Origin: CAZGHF01 sp043797305
GTDB lineage: Bacteria > Patescibacteriota > Minisyncoccia > UBA6257 > GWB1-50-10
DNA: 25,381 nucleotides
Assembly: GCA_043797305.1 (NCBI GenBank)
Contig: JAZDPW010000026.1
Location: 1-25,381, forward strand
Direction of reading: 5' to 3'
Shown: positions 12,969-21,246 of the stretch, one piece after another
Layout: every line of letters begins with the position of its first letter
Numbering within the stretch: position 1 is the first letter of the stretch
The notes under the pieces: model-generated
What the model was told of the DNA's origin: nothing
The model's input: the letters and a program-made list of their open reading frames with translations, nothing else
The model's database searches: none
Program-made: the position numbers and the translations under genes

Positions 12969-13436
12969 TTACGTTCCTAGTTCTTTAAGTGCGCTTTTGG
13001 CGTAATGTTTGATGCTGTCCCGGATTCCATAAGTTGGGTCATCTAACTCTTTGCTTGTAAACCAGTGGAATTCGTCACTGACTTCTCTTTCATTTTGAAT
13101 CACTTCGTCGGTTTTAGCTTTCGCAAAATAAGTCATTGTGACGTGCTCGTGAGAATCGGTAATCTTATGCCGATTCAAAAATCTTGGTGCTAGAAGTTCC
13201 TTGTAGTTTTCCGGTTCTTTTTCGAAACTTGGAACTGCGCCGAAAAGTTCGATATCAAGTCCTGTTTCTTCTTTTACTTCCCGAATAGCCGCTTGGTTCG
13301 GGTCTTCGTTGAGCTCAACATGCCCGCCGATGCTTAGCCATAACTTGTATTTGTCGTGTTTCCGCAAAAGCACGGTGTTTTTATAAACCACGAAAACCTC
13401 CACGGTGAAATCGATTTTTTCGTGAATGTGGGGCAT
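12969..13436 (-). CDS. Nudix hydrolase
   Basis: Nudix-fold pyrophosphohydrolase of 155 residues. The Nudix box is complete: G38, E44, R52, E53, E56, E57 and G59 fit GX5EX7REUXEEXGU. Upstream there is an N-terminal strand set (DFTVEVFVVYKNTVLLRKHD), and the C-terminal part carries F-H-W-F-T-S-K-E-L, which is common in this family. The substrate cannot be read from sequence; candidates are damaged or signalling nucleoside diphosphate derivatives. Start and the topA stop share one base (TAATG), so the gene is coupled to topA. Downstream of it lies a terminator. Confidence 0.92.
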   Translation of the reverse strand: MPHIHEKIDFTVEVFVVYKNTVLLRKHDKYKLWLSIGGHVELNEDPNQAAIREVKEETGLDIELFGAVPSFEKEPENYKELLAPRFLNRHKITDSHEHVTMTYFAKAKTDEVIQNEREVSDEFHWFTSKELDDPTYGIRDSIKHYAKSALKELGT

Positions 13437-15433
13437 TATAAATCCTTTTCCGATTTGGGTTTTTGCCAGGAGGCAAAGTCACAATCCGGCCAGCGGGAAC
13501 AGCCGTAGAAGAATCGGCCGCGCTTGGTGCGGCGGCGGATTATTTCTCCCTCGTTGCATTTCGTGCATTTCATCCTTTCGCCGTTGTCGTCGGTGATGCC
13601 GACATTGTTTTTGAGCGATTTGGTGTTCCGGCAGTCGGGAAAGCCGGTGCAGGCGAGGAATTTGCCGAAGCGCCCGGTCTTAATAACCATCGGCTTGCCG
13701 CATTTGTCGCAGACCTCGTCGGTTTTTTCGTCTTGGATGAATTCCTTTTTTGAAACTTCTTCGTATTTTTGCTCAAGATGTTCGGCAAAGGGCCGGTAGA
13801 ATTCCTCGATTACGGCCTGCCACTTTCTTTTTCCTTCGGCGATTTTGTCCAAATCCTCCTCCATGTTGGCGGTAAATTTGATATCCACTATTTCCGGAAA
13901 GTGCTCGGTAAGGACTTTGTTCACGATTTCCCCGATTTCGGTCGGTTCAAAACGCCGACTTTCGTTCTTTTGGACGTAGTTCCGGAACTGGATGACGGAA
14001 ATGGTGGGCGCATAAGTTGACGGCCGGCCGATGCCTTCGGCCTCGAGAGTTTTTATGAGCGATGCTTCGTTATACCGTGGGGGCGGTTCCGTAAAGTGCT
14101 GAGCCGGTTTTGTTTCAATAAGCTCCAGCTTTTCGTCGTTTTTGAGCTCCGGCAGTTCTTTTTCTTCGAATTTCTGCGACCAAACTTTCAGGAAACCGTC
14201 GAAACGGAGGATATTCCCCGTGGCGCTTAACATGTAATTTGTACCGCTTTTTCCCCTCCTCTCTGCGGTTATTTCCACCCGGGTGGCGTCAAAGCGGGCC
14301 TGGGGCATCTGAGAGGCGATAAAACGGCGCCAGATGAGCTCGTAGAGCTTCCGTTCGCCCGCCTCCTTAAGGTCGGCCGCTTTCGGCGTATTTCCGGGGT
14401 TGGTCGGACGTATCGCTTCGTGCGCTTCCTGGGCAAGCCGGGATTTGGTTTTGAAAACCCGGGGAGAATCAATGAGGTAATCTTTGCCGAAATCTTTTTT
14501 TATCGTCTCCCGCGCCGCTTCGAGCGACTGCCGGGAGAGATTTACCGAATCCGTTCTCATGTAGGTGATAAGCCCGTTTTCGTAAAGGCGCTGGGCGAAC
14601 ATCATAGTTTGCCTGGCGCTCATTCGCAGGCGCTTGACCGCTTCCTGTTGGAGGGTGCTCGTGATGAAGGGCGGCAGGGGATTTTTTATCGTTTCTTTTT
14701 TCTCGACGGCTTTTACCGAAAAGTCCGATTTTTCCAAATCGGCGGTAATTTGTTTTACCTCCTCTTCCGTTTTTATGCCGGGCTTGGGAACCGCTTCGTC
14801 GTTTATTTTCGAAAGCGACGCCGTGAATTCCTCTTTACCTTCCGTTTTTAAAAGCGTTTCGATTGACCAGTATTCTTCGGGCTTGAAGCGGCGGATTTCT
14901 TCTTCCCGTTCCGCGATGAGCCGCAAAGCCACCGACTGGACCCGGCCGGCGGAAAGTCCCCGGAATATCTTTTTCCAGAGGAACGGGGAGAGCTTATAAC
15001 CGACGAGGCGGTCCAGGACCCGGCGGGCTTGCTGGGCGTTTACGAGGTTCATGTTGATGCCGCGGGGATTTTTGAGGGCCTCTTGGATGGCTTGCTCGGT
15101 TATTTCGTGAAAAACAATCCGCTCGGTTCTCTGATTTTTCAGGTCCAGGGCTTGAGTCAGGTGCCAGGCAATGGCTTCGCCTTCCCGGTCTTCATCGGTT
15201 GCGAGAATCACGCTCTCCGCTTTCCCGGCGAGTTTCTTGAGGGCGTTTACGGCTTTTCTCGATTTGGTTGGGATTACGTAAGACGGCTCGAAATTGTGCT
15301 CTTCGTCGACGCCGAGCTTGCTTTTTGGAAGGTCGCGGATGTGGCCGTAGGATGATTCTACTTTATAGTCCTTACCCAAGAACTTGCCGATTGTTTTCGC
15401 TTTCGTCGGGCTTTCTACAATTACAAGATTCAT
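13436..15433 (-). CDS. topA: DNA topoisomerase I
   Basis: Type IA topoisomerase that relaxes negative supercoils. The Toprim domain opens the protein (VESPTKAKTIGKFLG with E7, then the acidic triad D80-E81-D82 followed by REGEA). The catalytic tyrosine is Y291 in ITYMRTDS. The C-terminus carries two four-cysteine zinc ribbons, the first beginning CDKCGKPMVIKTGRFGKFLACTG in family style at about residue 595, the second CTKCNEGEI with closing C-S-R-W-P-D-C. The 665 residues are normal for a bacterial enzyme with two ribbons. It lies between dprA (upstream, 17 bases) and the Nudix gene (1-base overlap), a frequent dprA-topA pairing in bacteria. Confidence 0.97.
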   Translation of the reverse strand: MNLVIVESPTKAKTIGKFLGKDYKVESSYGHIRDLPKSKLGVDEEHNFEPSYVIPTKSRKAVNALKKLAGKAESVILATDEDREGEAIAWHLTQALDLKNQRTERIVFHEITEQAIQEALKNPRGINMNLVNAQQARRVLDRLVGYKLSPFLWKKIFRGLSAGRVQSVALRLIAEREEEIRRFKPEEYWSIETLLKTEGKEEFTASLSKINDEAVPKPGIKTEEEVKQITADLEKSDFSVKAVEKKETIKNPLPPFITSTLQQEAVKRLRMSARQTMMFAQRLYENGLITYMRTDSVNLSRQSLEAARETIKKDFGKDYLIDSPRVFKTKSRLAQEAHEAIRPTNPGNTPKAADLKEAGERKLYELIWRRFIASQMPQARFDATRVEITAERRGKSGTNYMLSATGNILRFDGFLKVWSQKFEEKELPELKNDEKLELIETKPAQHFTEPPPRYNEASLIKTLEAEGIGRPSTYAPTISVIQFRNYVQKNESRRFEPTEIGEIVNKVLTEHFPEIVDIKFTANMEEDLDKIAEGKRKWQAVIEEFYRPFAEHLEQKYEEVSKKEFIQDEKTDEVCDKCGKPMVIKTGRFGKFLACTGFPDCRNTKSLKNNVGITDDNGERMKCTKCNEGEIIRRRTKRGRFFYGCSRWPDCDFASWQKPKSEKDL

Positions 15434-15450
15434 GTGAAATTTTCTGATTT

Positions 15451-16341
15451 CTAGTTTCTAATCTTGAATTTTCCGTTCTTTTCTTCAATTAATCCCTCGA
15501 GCATGAGAGAGGTCAGCTTTTCGTTTACAACATTGGGCTCAAGTTTAGTCGTCTCCACAATATTGTCAACATAGAGCGGTTCGCGGGCTTCCCGAATTGC
15601 TTCGAATATGACGAGTTGAATCCGATCGCTTACTCTTGCCGTTTCGGTTCGTTCGGATTTCGCCGGAATGGAAAAATCAGGATTTATGCCTTTCAAATCT
15701 TCCAAAATCTCGCTGGCGCTTGTTACGAGCCGTGCTCCGTTTCGGAGAAGCATATGTGAGCCTTCGTAATTAGGGTGGCCGGCCGGACCGGGAACGACAA
15801 AGACTTCCCGGCCCTGTTCCAGGGCGTGTTTTGCCGTCGCAAGCGCTCCCGATTTGATGGGCGCTTCAACGACGACAACAGCAAGAGAAAGTCCGCTTAT
15901 GATTCTGTTTCTTTCCAAAAACTGGTTTGGATAGGACGGTGTTCCTTCGGAATATTCCGAAATTATTGCTCCTTTGTTTTCCAGGATTTTTCGGGCAAGA
16001 TTCTGATTTTGGGCGGGATAAATGTAATCGAGGCCGTTTCCCAAAACGGCGATAGTTTTGCCCCCGGCCGAGAGTGCTCCAGCGTGGGCGGCCGAGTCGA
16101 TTCCCAAAGCCAGACCGCTTATAACGGTTATGCCTTTTTCGGCTAAATCGCGGCCGATTTCTTTCGCCAATCTCATTCCTTCGCTTGTCGCTTTCCTCGT
16201 GCCCACAACCGCTACCATTACTTCTTCAACGTTCGGGAGCGAGCCCATGTAAAAAATCTGTTCCGGCCTGCCGGGAATTTCCCTCAAGAGCGGCGGGAAG
16301 TCTTTGTCTTCCGGATTTATTTTTTTAATTTGCAAAGGCAT
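15451..16341 (-). CDS. dprA: DNA processing protein DprA
   Basis: DprA binds incoming single-stranded DNA during natural transformation and loads RecA. The Rossmann-like core is intact with V-V-G-T-R-K (residues 45-50), SGLALGIDSAAHAGAL (75-90), a lysine-containing G-K-T-I-A-V-L-G-N-G-L-D stretch, FLERNRIISGLS (141-152) and S-G-A-L-A-T-A (164-170). After a linker, residues about 235-296 form the C-terminal winged-helix domain found in many DprA proteins. The N-terminal SAM-like domain of longer forms is absent, with only a short region before the core. It is the first gene of a minus-strand operon with topA. DprA is common in CPR genomes that rely on DNA uptake. Confidence 0.95.
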   Translation of the reverse strand: MPLQIKKINPEDKDFPPLLREIPGRPEQIFYMGSLPNVEEVMVAVVGTRKATSEGMRLAKEIGRDLAEKGITVISGLALGIDSAAHAGALSAGGKTIAVLGNGLDYIYPAQNQNLARKILENKGAIISEYSEGTPSYPNQFLERNRIISGLSLAVVVVEAPIKSGALATAKHALEQGREVFVVPGPAGHPNYEGSHMLLRNGARLVTSASEILEDLKGINPDFSIPAKSERTETARVSDRIQLVIFEAIREAREPLYVDNIVETTKLEPNVVNEKLTSLMLEGLIEEKNGKFKIRN

Positions 16342-16390
16342 TTTGGCGGGGTTTCATTTATGATAAGATAAGAGCTGAAGAACTGTAAAT

Positions 16391-16738
16391 ATGTTCAAAC
16401 GTTTGCTTATTTTCAACGATAAACCTCTCTCGATTTTTACGGCTTTGAGTTTTCTTTTCCTTATAATCGGCTTGGCTTTGGTTTATTTTAATATAACGCG
16501 GCTCACTTCGCCGATCGTTCTCCATTTCGACAATGTTTTGGGAATAGACTTCTTCGGCGAGAGAAACTTTCTTTGGTTTGTTTGGCTCACCGGTCTTTTT
16601 GTGGTAATCATCAATTTTTTTCTCGGCAAAGTTCTTTTTTACCGGGAAAGAATACTTTCTTATCTCGTTTTTGGGACCACGCTTCTTTTTTCCCTGCTTA
16701 CTCTTGTCGCCATAAGCCAGATAATTTCTTTAAACTGA
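16391..16738 (+). CDS. Small membrane protein, three to four predicted helices
   Basis: A 115-residue protein with hydrophobic segments at about residues 15-35, 60-78 and 88-112. Between the first two is a hydrophilic loop PIVLHFDNVLGIDFFGE that resembles the I-H-x-N/D-x-x-G-x-x-D loop of DUF1648-type proteins; this likeness is by eye only. Function unknown. It starts a plus-strand operon, divergent from dprA, and is followed by rmuC after 4 bases. No convincing promoter was found in the 49-base divergent gap. Confidence 0.75.
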   Translation: MFKRLLIFNDKPLSIFTALSFLFLIIGLALVYFNITRLTSPIVLHFDNVLGIDFFGERNFLWFVWLTGLFVVIINFFLGKVLFYRERILSYLVFGTTLLFSLLTLVAISQIISLN

Positions 16739-16742
16739 AGAA

Positions 16743-17819
16743 ATGGAAACTATTCTTATAATAATCGTTATCGCTTTAGTCCTTATAGTCGGGGCGCTTT
16801 TGTGGTTCCTTTTCTTCAAGCGCGGCACCGGCAAGGATGACCAGGCGGTTTTAATCCTTCAGCAGTTGAACGAACTAAACCGGACCATGGATTCGAAAAT
16901 CGGCGAGTCCACTAAAGCCATGCAGCGGCAGTTCGGCGAGAGCGCCAAAATCATCCGCGATGTGACGGAGCGTTTGACCCGGCTTGATGAAACGAACAAA
17001 CAGGTGGTCGGTTTTGCCGACCAGCTGAAATCCCTGCAGGATATTCTGAAAAATCCGAAGCAAAGAGGGGTTTTGGGAGAATATTACCTTGAAACGGTTT
17101 TAAAAAACGTTCTTCCGCCCGGAGCTTATCAAATGCAGTACGAGTTCAAAGATGGCACGATTGTGGATGCTGTTGTGAAAACCGATAAACATATCATACC
17201 GATAGATTCAAAATTCAGTCTGGAAAATTACAACCGTATATTGGAGGCGAAAGATCCAATTGATCGGAAACGATATGAAAACGCTTTCATTCAGGATTTG
17301 AAAGCGCGGATAGATGAAACTTCAAAATACGTAAAACCGGAAGAGAACACGATGGGATTTGCTTTTATGTTCATACCCTCTGAAGCTGTTTATTATGATT
17401 TGCTCATTAATAAGGTAGGTACGGTGACAGACGATACCAATACGCTAATCACTTACGCCGGCAGAAAAAAGGTGATTATTGTTTCACCGACATCCTTCTT
17501 GGCTTATCTACAAACTGTTTTACAGGGCATGCGGTATCAGAAAGTATCCGAGCAAGCGAGCGAAATCATTAAGCAAGTGGAAAAGTTAGGCAAACACCTT
17601 TTTTCTTACCAAGAAAACATGCTTCGTGTCGGAAAAAATCTGGGAACGACTGTGTCGTCATATAACAAAGCTTCAAAAGAAATCGGTAAAATCGACAAAG
17701 ACGTTTTTCAAATTACCGGTGAGGCGGCTGGCTTGAAACCAATGGCTATAGAGGGTCCATCAGAAACCGTGGAGGCAGATTCGCTCTTCGCTGAAGATTC
17801 ATCGGAAAACAATGAGTGA
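16743..17819 (+). CDS. rmuC: DNA recombination protein RmuC
   Basis: RmuC family protein, 358 residues. An N-terminal membrane anchor spans about residues 4-26 (ILIIIVIALVLIVGALLWFL), followed by a coiled-coil region of roughly 70 residues. The nuclease-like core begins at N-P-K-Q-R-G-V-L-G-E-Y-Y-L-E-T-V-L and continues with the strand D-G-T-I-V-D-A-V-V and the catalytic-type motif H-I-I-P-I-D-S-K-F-S-L-E-N-Y, a PD-(D/E)XK arrangement. RmuC limits inversions at short repeats in E. coli, and this may matter in a genome with many small palindromes, though that link is inference. The stop overlaps the next gene by 8 bases. Confidence 0.94.
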   Translation: METILIIIVIALVLIVGALLWFLFFKRGTGKDDQAVLILQQLNELNRTMDSKIGESTKAMQRQFGESAKIIRDVTERLTRLDETNKQVVGFADQLKSLQDILKNPKQRGVLGEYYLETVLKNVLPPGAYQMQYEFKDGTIVDAVVKTDKHIIPIDSKFSLENYNRILEAKDPIDRKRYENAFIQDLKARIDETSKYVKPEENTMGFAFMFIPSEAVYYDLLINKVGTVTDDTNTLITYAGRKKVIIVSPTSFLAYLQTVLQGMRYQKVSEQASEIIKQVEKLGKHLFSYQENMLRVGKNLGTTVSSYNKASKEIGKIDKDVFQITGEAAGLKPMAIEGPSETVEADSLFAEDSSENNE

Positions 17820-18510
17820 CGGAAATATTCTTGAGGAGAAGTGGCGGAAGTTTTTGCGCCTCCGTTTTATTTTTTCCTTCGTTCCGTTCCTGGATTTCGT
17901 TATCGTTTCCGGCTCGCTTGCCACCGGCCGGGTTCACGAGAGTTCGGATTTCGACGTGATAATTGGGGCGCGGCGGGGGAAGATTTTTACCGTCCGGGCT
18001 TTCTGCGTATTTATCTTCGGTATTTTGGGCGTGCGGCGGCGGGGGATGGATGAAAAGAAAGTTTCGAGCGACAAAGTTTGTTTCAATCACTTCGTGACGC
18101 CAGAATCTTACAGGCTCTCCTTGCCCTACAACGATTACTGGAAAAAACTTTACGAAAGTTTGGTGCCGGTCTGTGGCAAGGAGGACGCAGTCCGGGGGTT
18201 TTTCCGGGCAAATGATTGGGCCGTGCCTACCGGCAGGCAGGCTCCACGCGATAAAATTTTTGAGGAAAAGTACTGGCACCCGATGGGTTTCAGTCCCGTT
18301 AGGGCATTTTTTGAGCTCGTTTTGTCGGGGTGGTTGGGGCGGATTTTCGAGAAGCTCGTTAAGTCGATTCAAATCCGCTCAATTGAAAAAGGGATTAAAA
18401 ACGGCGTTTTGGGGTTTAAACCCCGCCTCCGTTACAGCGACAAAGAGTTGGAGTTTCATCCCGACACCCGCCGGATAGAGAAAATGATTAAAGGGGACTT
18501 GATTTTTTGA
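17812..18510 (+). CDS. Nucleotidyltransferase-fold protein
   Basis: A 232-residue protein with the minimal nucleotidyltransferase motif G-S-L-A-T-G-R-V-H-E-S-S-D-F-D-V (G34-S35 and D46-x-D48), the active-site hallmark of the Pol-beta superfamily. The rest has no recognised domain; a hydrophobic stretch at about residues 61-73 and a positively charged C-terminus are visible. Residues about 138-145 (V-P-T-G-R-Q-A-P) are encoded by a palindromic repeat inserted in frame. Proteins of this type are frequent in CPR genomes and their substrates are generally unknown. It overlaps rmuC by 8 bases and its stop lies within the -35 to -10 region of the following promoter. Confidence 0.75.
   Translation: MSDGNILEEKWRKFLRLRFIFSFVPFLDFVIVSGSLATGRVHESSDFDVIIGARRGKIFTVRAFCVFIFGILGVRRRGMDEKKVSSDKVCFNHFVTPESYRLSLPYNDYWKKLYESLVPVCGKEDAVRGFFRANDWAVPTGRQAPRDKIFEEKYWHPMGFSPVRAFFELVLSGWLGRIFEKLVKSIQIRSIEKGIKNGVLGFKPRLRYSDKELEFHPDTRRIEKMIKGDLIF
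18224..18242. repeat. In-frame palindromic repeat inside the nucleotidyltransferase gene
   Basis: TGCCTACCGGCAGGCAGGC carries overlapping inverted arms (TGCC/GGCA and GCCTACC/GGCAGGC) and encodes P-T-G-R-Q-A in this frame. A very similar sequence encoding peptides such as P-A-G-R-Q occurs in many CPR proteins (from memory, not searched). It therefore looks like a small mobile palindromic repeat that has been tolerated in coding sequence. Confidence 0.5.
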
Positions 18511-18527
18511 ATAAGGCGTGTTATACT
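18499..18527 (+). promoter_or_regulatory. Strong candidate promoter upstream of secA
   Basis: TTGATT (18499-18504) and TATACT (18522-18527) are spaced by exactly 17 bases, the best sigma-70-type match in the window. Transcription would start near 18534. It overlaps the end of the nucleotidyltransferase gene and drives the candidate small RNA and possibly secA by readthrough. Confidence 0.6.
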
Positions 18528-18533
18528 GCCCCA

Positions 18534-18622
18534 CAGTGAGTGTTGAGCAGGCCTTTGCGACGATATCGACAGAGGTTTGCCCTTTCAATCCACCCCCCTT
18601 GTGGGGGTGGTTTCGTTATTTT
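18534..18622 (+). ncRNA. Candidate small RNA upstream of secA
   Basis: Between a good promoter and a terminator there is a transcript of about 90 bases with no credible ORF. It can fold into an 8-bp stem GCAGGCCT (18547-18554) with AGGTTTGC (18573-18580) (two G-U pairs), capped by a CGA/TCG mini-hairpin with a CGATA loop, then a short linker and the terminator hairpin. The features of tRNA, tmRNA, SRP RNA and RNase P were not seen. Whether it acts in trans or is only the 5' leader of secA is open. Confidence 0.45.
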
Positions 18623-18624
18623 AT
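18590..18624 (+). terminator. Intrinsic terminator or attenuator before secA
   Basis: CCACCCCC (18590-18597) pairs perfectly with GGGGGTGG (18603-18610) around a 5-base loop, followed by a T-rich run TTTCGTTATTTT. It ends the candidate small RNA. If partly read through it would act as an attenuator of secA, whose start is about 100 bases further on. Confidence 0.7.
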
Positions 18625-18634
18625 GCTATTAACT

Positions 18635-18697
18635 GGGCGGATAGATTTAGAGCACTCACTAATTAAATAAAAAATTGGAGGTCACCACTATCCGCCC
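18635..18697 (+). promoter_or_regulatory. Inverted repeat in the secA leader
   Basis: GGGCGGATAG (18635-18644) and CTATCCGCCC (18688-18697) form a perfect 10-bp stem with a 43-base AT-rich loop that includes a Shine-Dalgarno-like GGAGGT (18677-18682) without a start codon behind it. A T-rich stretch (TTTATCATCCGTTTTT) follows the stem. In addition AGTGAGTG (18535-18542) is complementary to CACTCACT (18653-18660) in the loop, so the upstream small RNA could compete with this fold. It lies 27 bases before the secA start. Riboregulation is inference. Confidence 0.4.
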
Positions 18698-18723
18698 TTT
18701 ATCATCCGTTTTTACCCGGTTAT

Positions 18724-21246
18724 ATGAGTATTTTTTCCAAAATTTTTGCAGGAAGCGGAATAAAACGCCTTGAAGGCGTTGTTTCGTCTATTAACGGCTT
18801 GGAGCCGGAACTCGAGAAGAAGTCGGACGACGAGCTCAAAAAAGTTTCCGAAGACCTGAAAGAAAGGGTTAAAAAAGGCGAATCGCTTGATGCCGTTTTA
18901 CCCGAAGCGTTCGCCTTGGTTCGGGAAACAAGCCGCCGGACTTTGGGTCAGCGCCATTTTGACGTTCAACTTTTGGGCGGCGCCGTGCTCCACGAAGGGA
19001 AAATCGCCGAGATGGCAACCGGCGAAGGAAAAACGCTTGCTTCAACCGCGCCGATTTATTTGAATGCTCTTGCCGGCAAAGGCGTCCATGTGATTACCGT
19101 AAACGACTATCTTGCCAAACGTGATGCGGTTTGGATGGGGCAGATATATCATTTTTTGGGATTGAAAATCGGTTGTATCGTTCATGACGCGGCTTATGTT
19201 TACGACCCGGTTTACACGAAAGAGAAAAGCGAATTGGATAAGCAACGGGATTTGCTGGGCAGCTTTAAAGTTTTTGAAGAATTTTTGCGGCCGATAACGA
19301 GGCAAGAAGCTTATCTTGCCGACATCACTTACGGCACCAACCACGAATTCGGGTTTGATTACCTGAGGGATAACCTTGTTCTTCACTTGAAAGACCGGGT
19401 TCAACGCGAAAGGAGTTATGCCGTAATCGACGAGGTGGACAATATTTTGATAGACGAAGCCCGGACGCCGCTCATCATTTCCGCGCCCGACGTCGAATCG
19501 AGCGATTACTATCGGGTTTTTGCCCGAATTGTCCGCGATCTCCAGCCGGAAGAGGATTATATCGTTGACGAAAAGCTCCGCATCGTAAACGCGACCGATG
19601 CCGGCATTGAAAAAGTCGAGCATGCACTCGGCATCACCAACATCTTTTCACCGGAAAGCGCCCGGTTGGTTCACTTTTTGCAGGAGAGTTTGAAAGCCAA
19701 AGCGCTTTTTAACCGCGACAAGGAATATGTCGTCAAAGCCGGCGAAGTGATTATTGTCGACGAATTCACCGGGCGGCTTTTCCTCGGCCGGCGTTATTCC
19801 GGCGGCTTGCATCAGGCAATCGAGGCAAAGGAAGGAGTGGCGGTCAAGGAAGAAAACCGGACTTTGGCGAGCATAACCATTCAGAATTATTTCCGGCTCT
19901 ACGGCAAAATTGCCGGCATGACCGGTACTGCCTCGACCTCCGCCGAAGAATTCCACAAAGTTTACAATCTCGAAGTGGTTAATATCCCGACCAACAAGCC
20001 GATGGTGCGTGTTGATTCGTCGGACGTCATTTACAAAACAAAAGACGCGAAGTTCAAGGCGGTTGTCGAGGAAGTAAAACGCTGCTACGAAAAAAAACAG
20101 CCGGTGCTTTTGGGTACGGCTTCGATTCAGCACAACGAAATCCTTTCCGGGTTTTTGCGGGAGGCCGGTATTCCTCACGAAGTTTTGAACGCCAAAAACA
20201 ACGAGCGGGAAGGTATGATAATCGCTCAAGCCGGCGCGCCGGGAGCCGTTATGGTTGCGACCAACATGGCTGGGCGCGGCGTGGACATTGTTTTGGGAGG
20301 GAATCCGCCCTCGCCCGATGAAGCGAATAAGGTCCGCGAAGCCGGGGGACTTTTCGTTATCGGCACCGAGCGGCATGATGCTCGCCGGATTGACGACCAG
20401 CTCCGCGGCCGCAGCGGCCGGCAGGGCGACCCGGGCGGGAGCCGGTTTTTCCTGTCGCTCGAGGATGACTTGCTTCGGATTTTCGGCGGCGACCGCATCG
20501 GAAATCTCATGCAGACCTTAAACGTTCCGGAAGACATGCCCATCGAATCAAAAGTCGTCTCCAGAGCGGTTGGTCAGGCCCAGGCGAGAGTTGAAGGCAT
20601 GAATTTGGATATCAGGCGCCACCTTTTGGATTTTGACGACGTTTTGAATAAACAGCGGACGGCAATTTACAATAAGCGCATCAAAATCCTTGAAGCCGGG
20701 GAGAAAAACGAAATTTTGCCGATTGTGAGAGTAACGCTGGAATCTTTCGTTGAAGCGAACGAGGAGAGTTTTAAAAACGGACTTGAGGCCGGTTTGGTAA
20801 AAAGCGAAGACGAAGCGAAATTAAAAGAGTTGAGGGATAAGCTCGCGAAGATACCCGAGAAAATCGAGGACGAGCGGGCGGTTCTTTTGAGTCATCAACT
20901 GGTGAGAATTTTGGATACTCTCTGGATCGGGCACTTGGAAAACCTGGATGCGCTTCGGGAATCGGTGAACATTCGAGCTTACGGCCAGCATGAGCCGCTT
21001 GTGGAATATCGCCGGGACGCCCACAAGCTTTTCAAGGAACTCGATCTTGGCTACGAATCGGTGGTTTTCAGCATGGCTTTCAAAGTTTTTGAAGTGGATT
21101 TGAATGAGGTGGCAAAGCGGCGCGATGAGGAAATGAAACGCCGCGAGGACGCTCAGGCTCAGGCGGTTTTGGGCAAAAAACCCGGCCGCAACGACCTCTG
21201 TTGGTGCGGGTCGGGCAAAAAGTATAAGAGGTGTCATGGGAAATAA
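18724..21246 (+). CDS. secA: Preprotein translocase ATPase SecA
   Basis: SecA, the ATPase motor that drives proteins through SecYEG. The 840 residues contain the Walker A motif MATGEGKT (97-104), the DEVD box (D236-D239) in VIDEVDNILIDEARTPLIIS, the helicase-type motifs of NBD2 (MAGRGVDIVLGG, then GTERHDARRIDDQLRGRSGR in family style) and the scaffold and wing domains. The extreme C-terminus is a zinc-binding SEC-C tail, GRNDLCWCGSGKKYKRCHGK, which in other bacteria binds SecB and phospholipids; no SecB is seen here. No Shine-Dalgarno precedes the ATG. The last codons overlap the start of the next gene by 11 bases and contain a 21-bp sequence repeated 407 bases later. Confidence 0.98.
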   Translation: MSIFSKIFAGSGIKRLEGVVSSINGLEPELEKKSDDELKKVSEDLKERVKKGESLDAVLPEAFALVRETSRRTLGQRHFDVQLLGGAVLHEGKIAEMATGEGKTLASTAPIYLNALAGKGVHVITVNDYLAKRDAVWMGQIYHFLGLKIGCIVHDAAYVYDPVYTKEKSELDKQRDLLGSFKVFEEFLRPITRQEAYLADITYGTNHEFGFDYLRDNLVLHLKDRVQRERSYAVIDEVDNILIDEARTPLIISAPDVESSDYYRVFARIVRDLQPEEDYIVDEKLRIVNATDAGIEKVEHALGITNIFSPESARLVHFLQESLKAKALFNRDKEYVVKAGEVIIVDEFTGRLFLGRRYSGGLHQAIEAKEGVAVKEENRTLASITIQNYFRLYGKIAGMTGTASTSAEEFHKVYNLEVVNIPTNKPMVRVDSSDVIYKTKDAKFKAVVEEVKRCYEKKQPVLLGTASIQHNEILSGFLREAGIPHEVLNAKNNEREGMIIAQAGAPGAVMVATNMAGRGVDIVLGGNPPSPDEANKVREAGGLFVIGTERHDARRIDDQLRGRSGRQGDPGGSRFFLSLEDDLLRIFGGDRIGNLMQTLNVPEDMPIESKVVSRAVGQAQARVEGMNLDIRRHLLDFDDVLNKQRTAIYNKRIKILEAGEKNEILPIVRVTLESFVEANEESFKNGLEAGLVKSEDEAKLKELRDKLAKIPEKIEDERAVLLSHQLVRILDTLWIGHLENLDALRESVNIRAYGQHEPLVEYRRDAHKLFKELDLGYESVVFSMAFKVFEVDLNEVAKRRDEEMKRREDAQAQAVLGKKPGRNDLCWCGSGKKYKRCHGK
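21226..21246 (+). repeat. 21-bp direct repeat, copy 1 (end of secA / start of VOC gene)
   Basis: Bases 21226-21246 are identical to 21633-21653. The sequence contains a Shine-Dalgarno-like AGAGGTG, an ATG four bases later and the start of the reading frame M-G-N. In this copy it also encodes the last six residues of SecA and its stop (K-R-C-H-G-K-stop). The bases on either side differ between copies, so the boundaries are sharp. Confidence 0.9.

Noticed and set aside
16342..16390. Divergent promoter between dprA and the membrane protein gene
   Set aside because: TATGAT-like sequence is present but no -35 element at suitable spacing was found on either strand.
18534..18622. Pre-secA RNA as SRP (4.5S) RNA, tmRNA or tRNA
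   Set aside because: The conserved SRP apical loop, a tRNA-like cloverleaf with CCA-type end and a tag ORF were all looked for and not found.
19648..20376. Long minus-strand ORF of 242 codons inside secA
   Set aside because: Antisense shadow produced by codon bias of secA; no motif and no ribosome-binding site.
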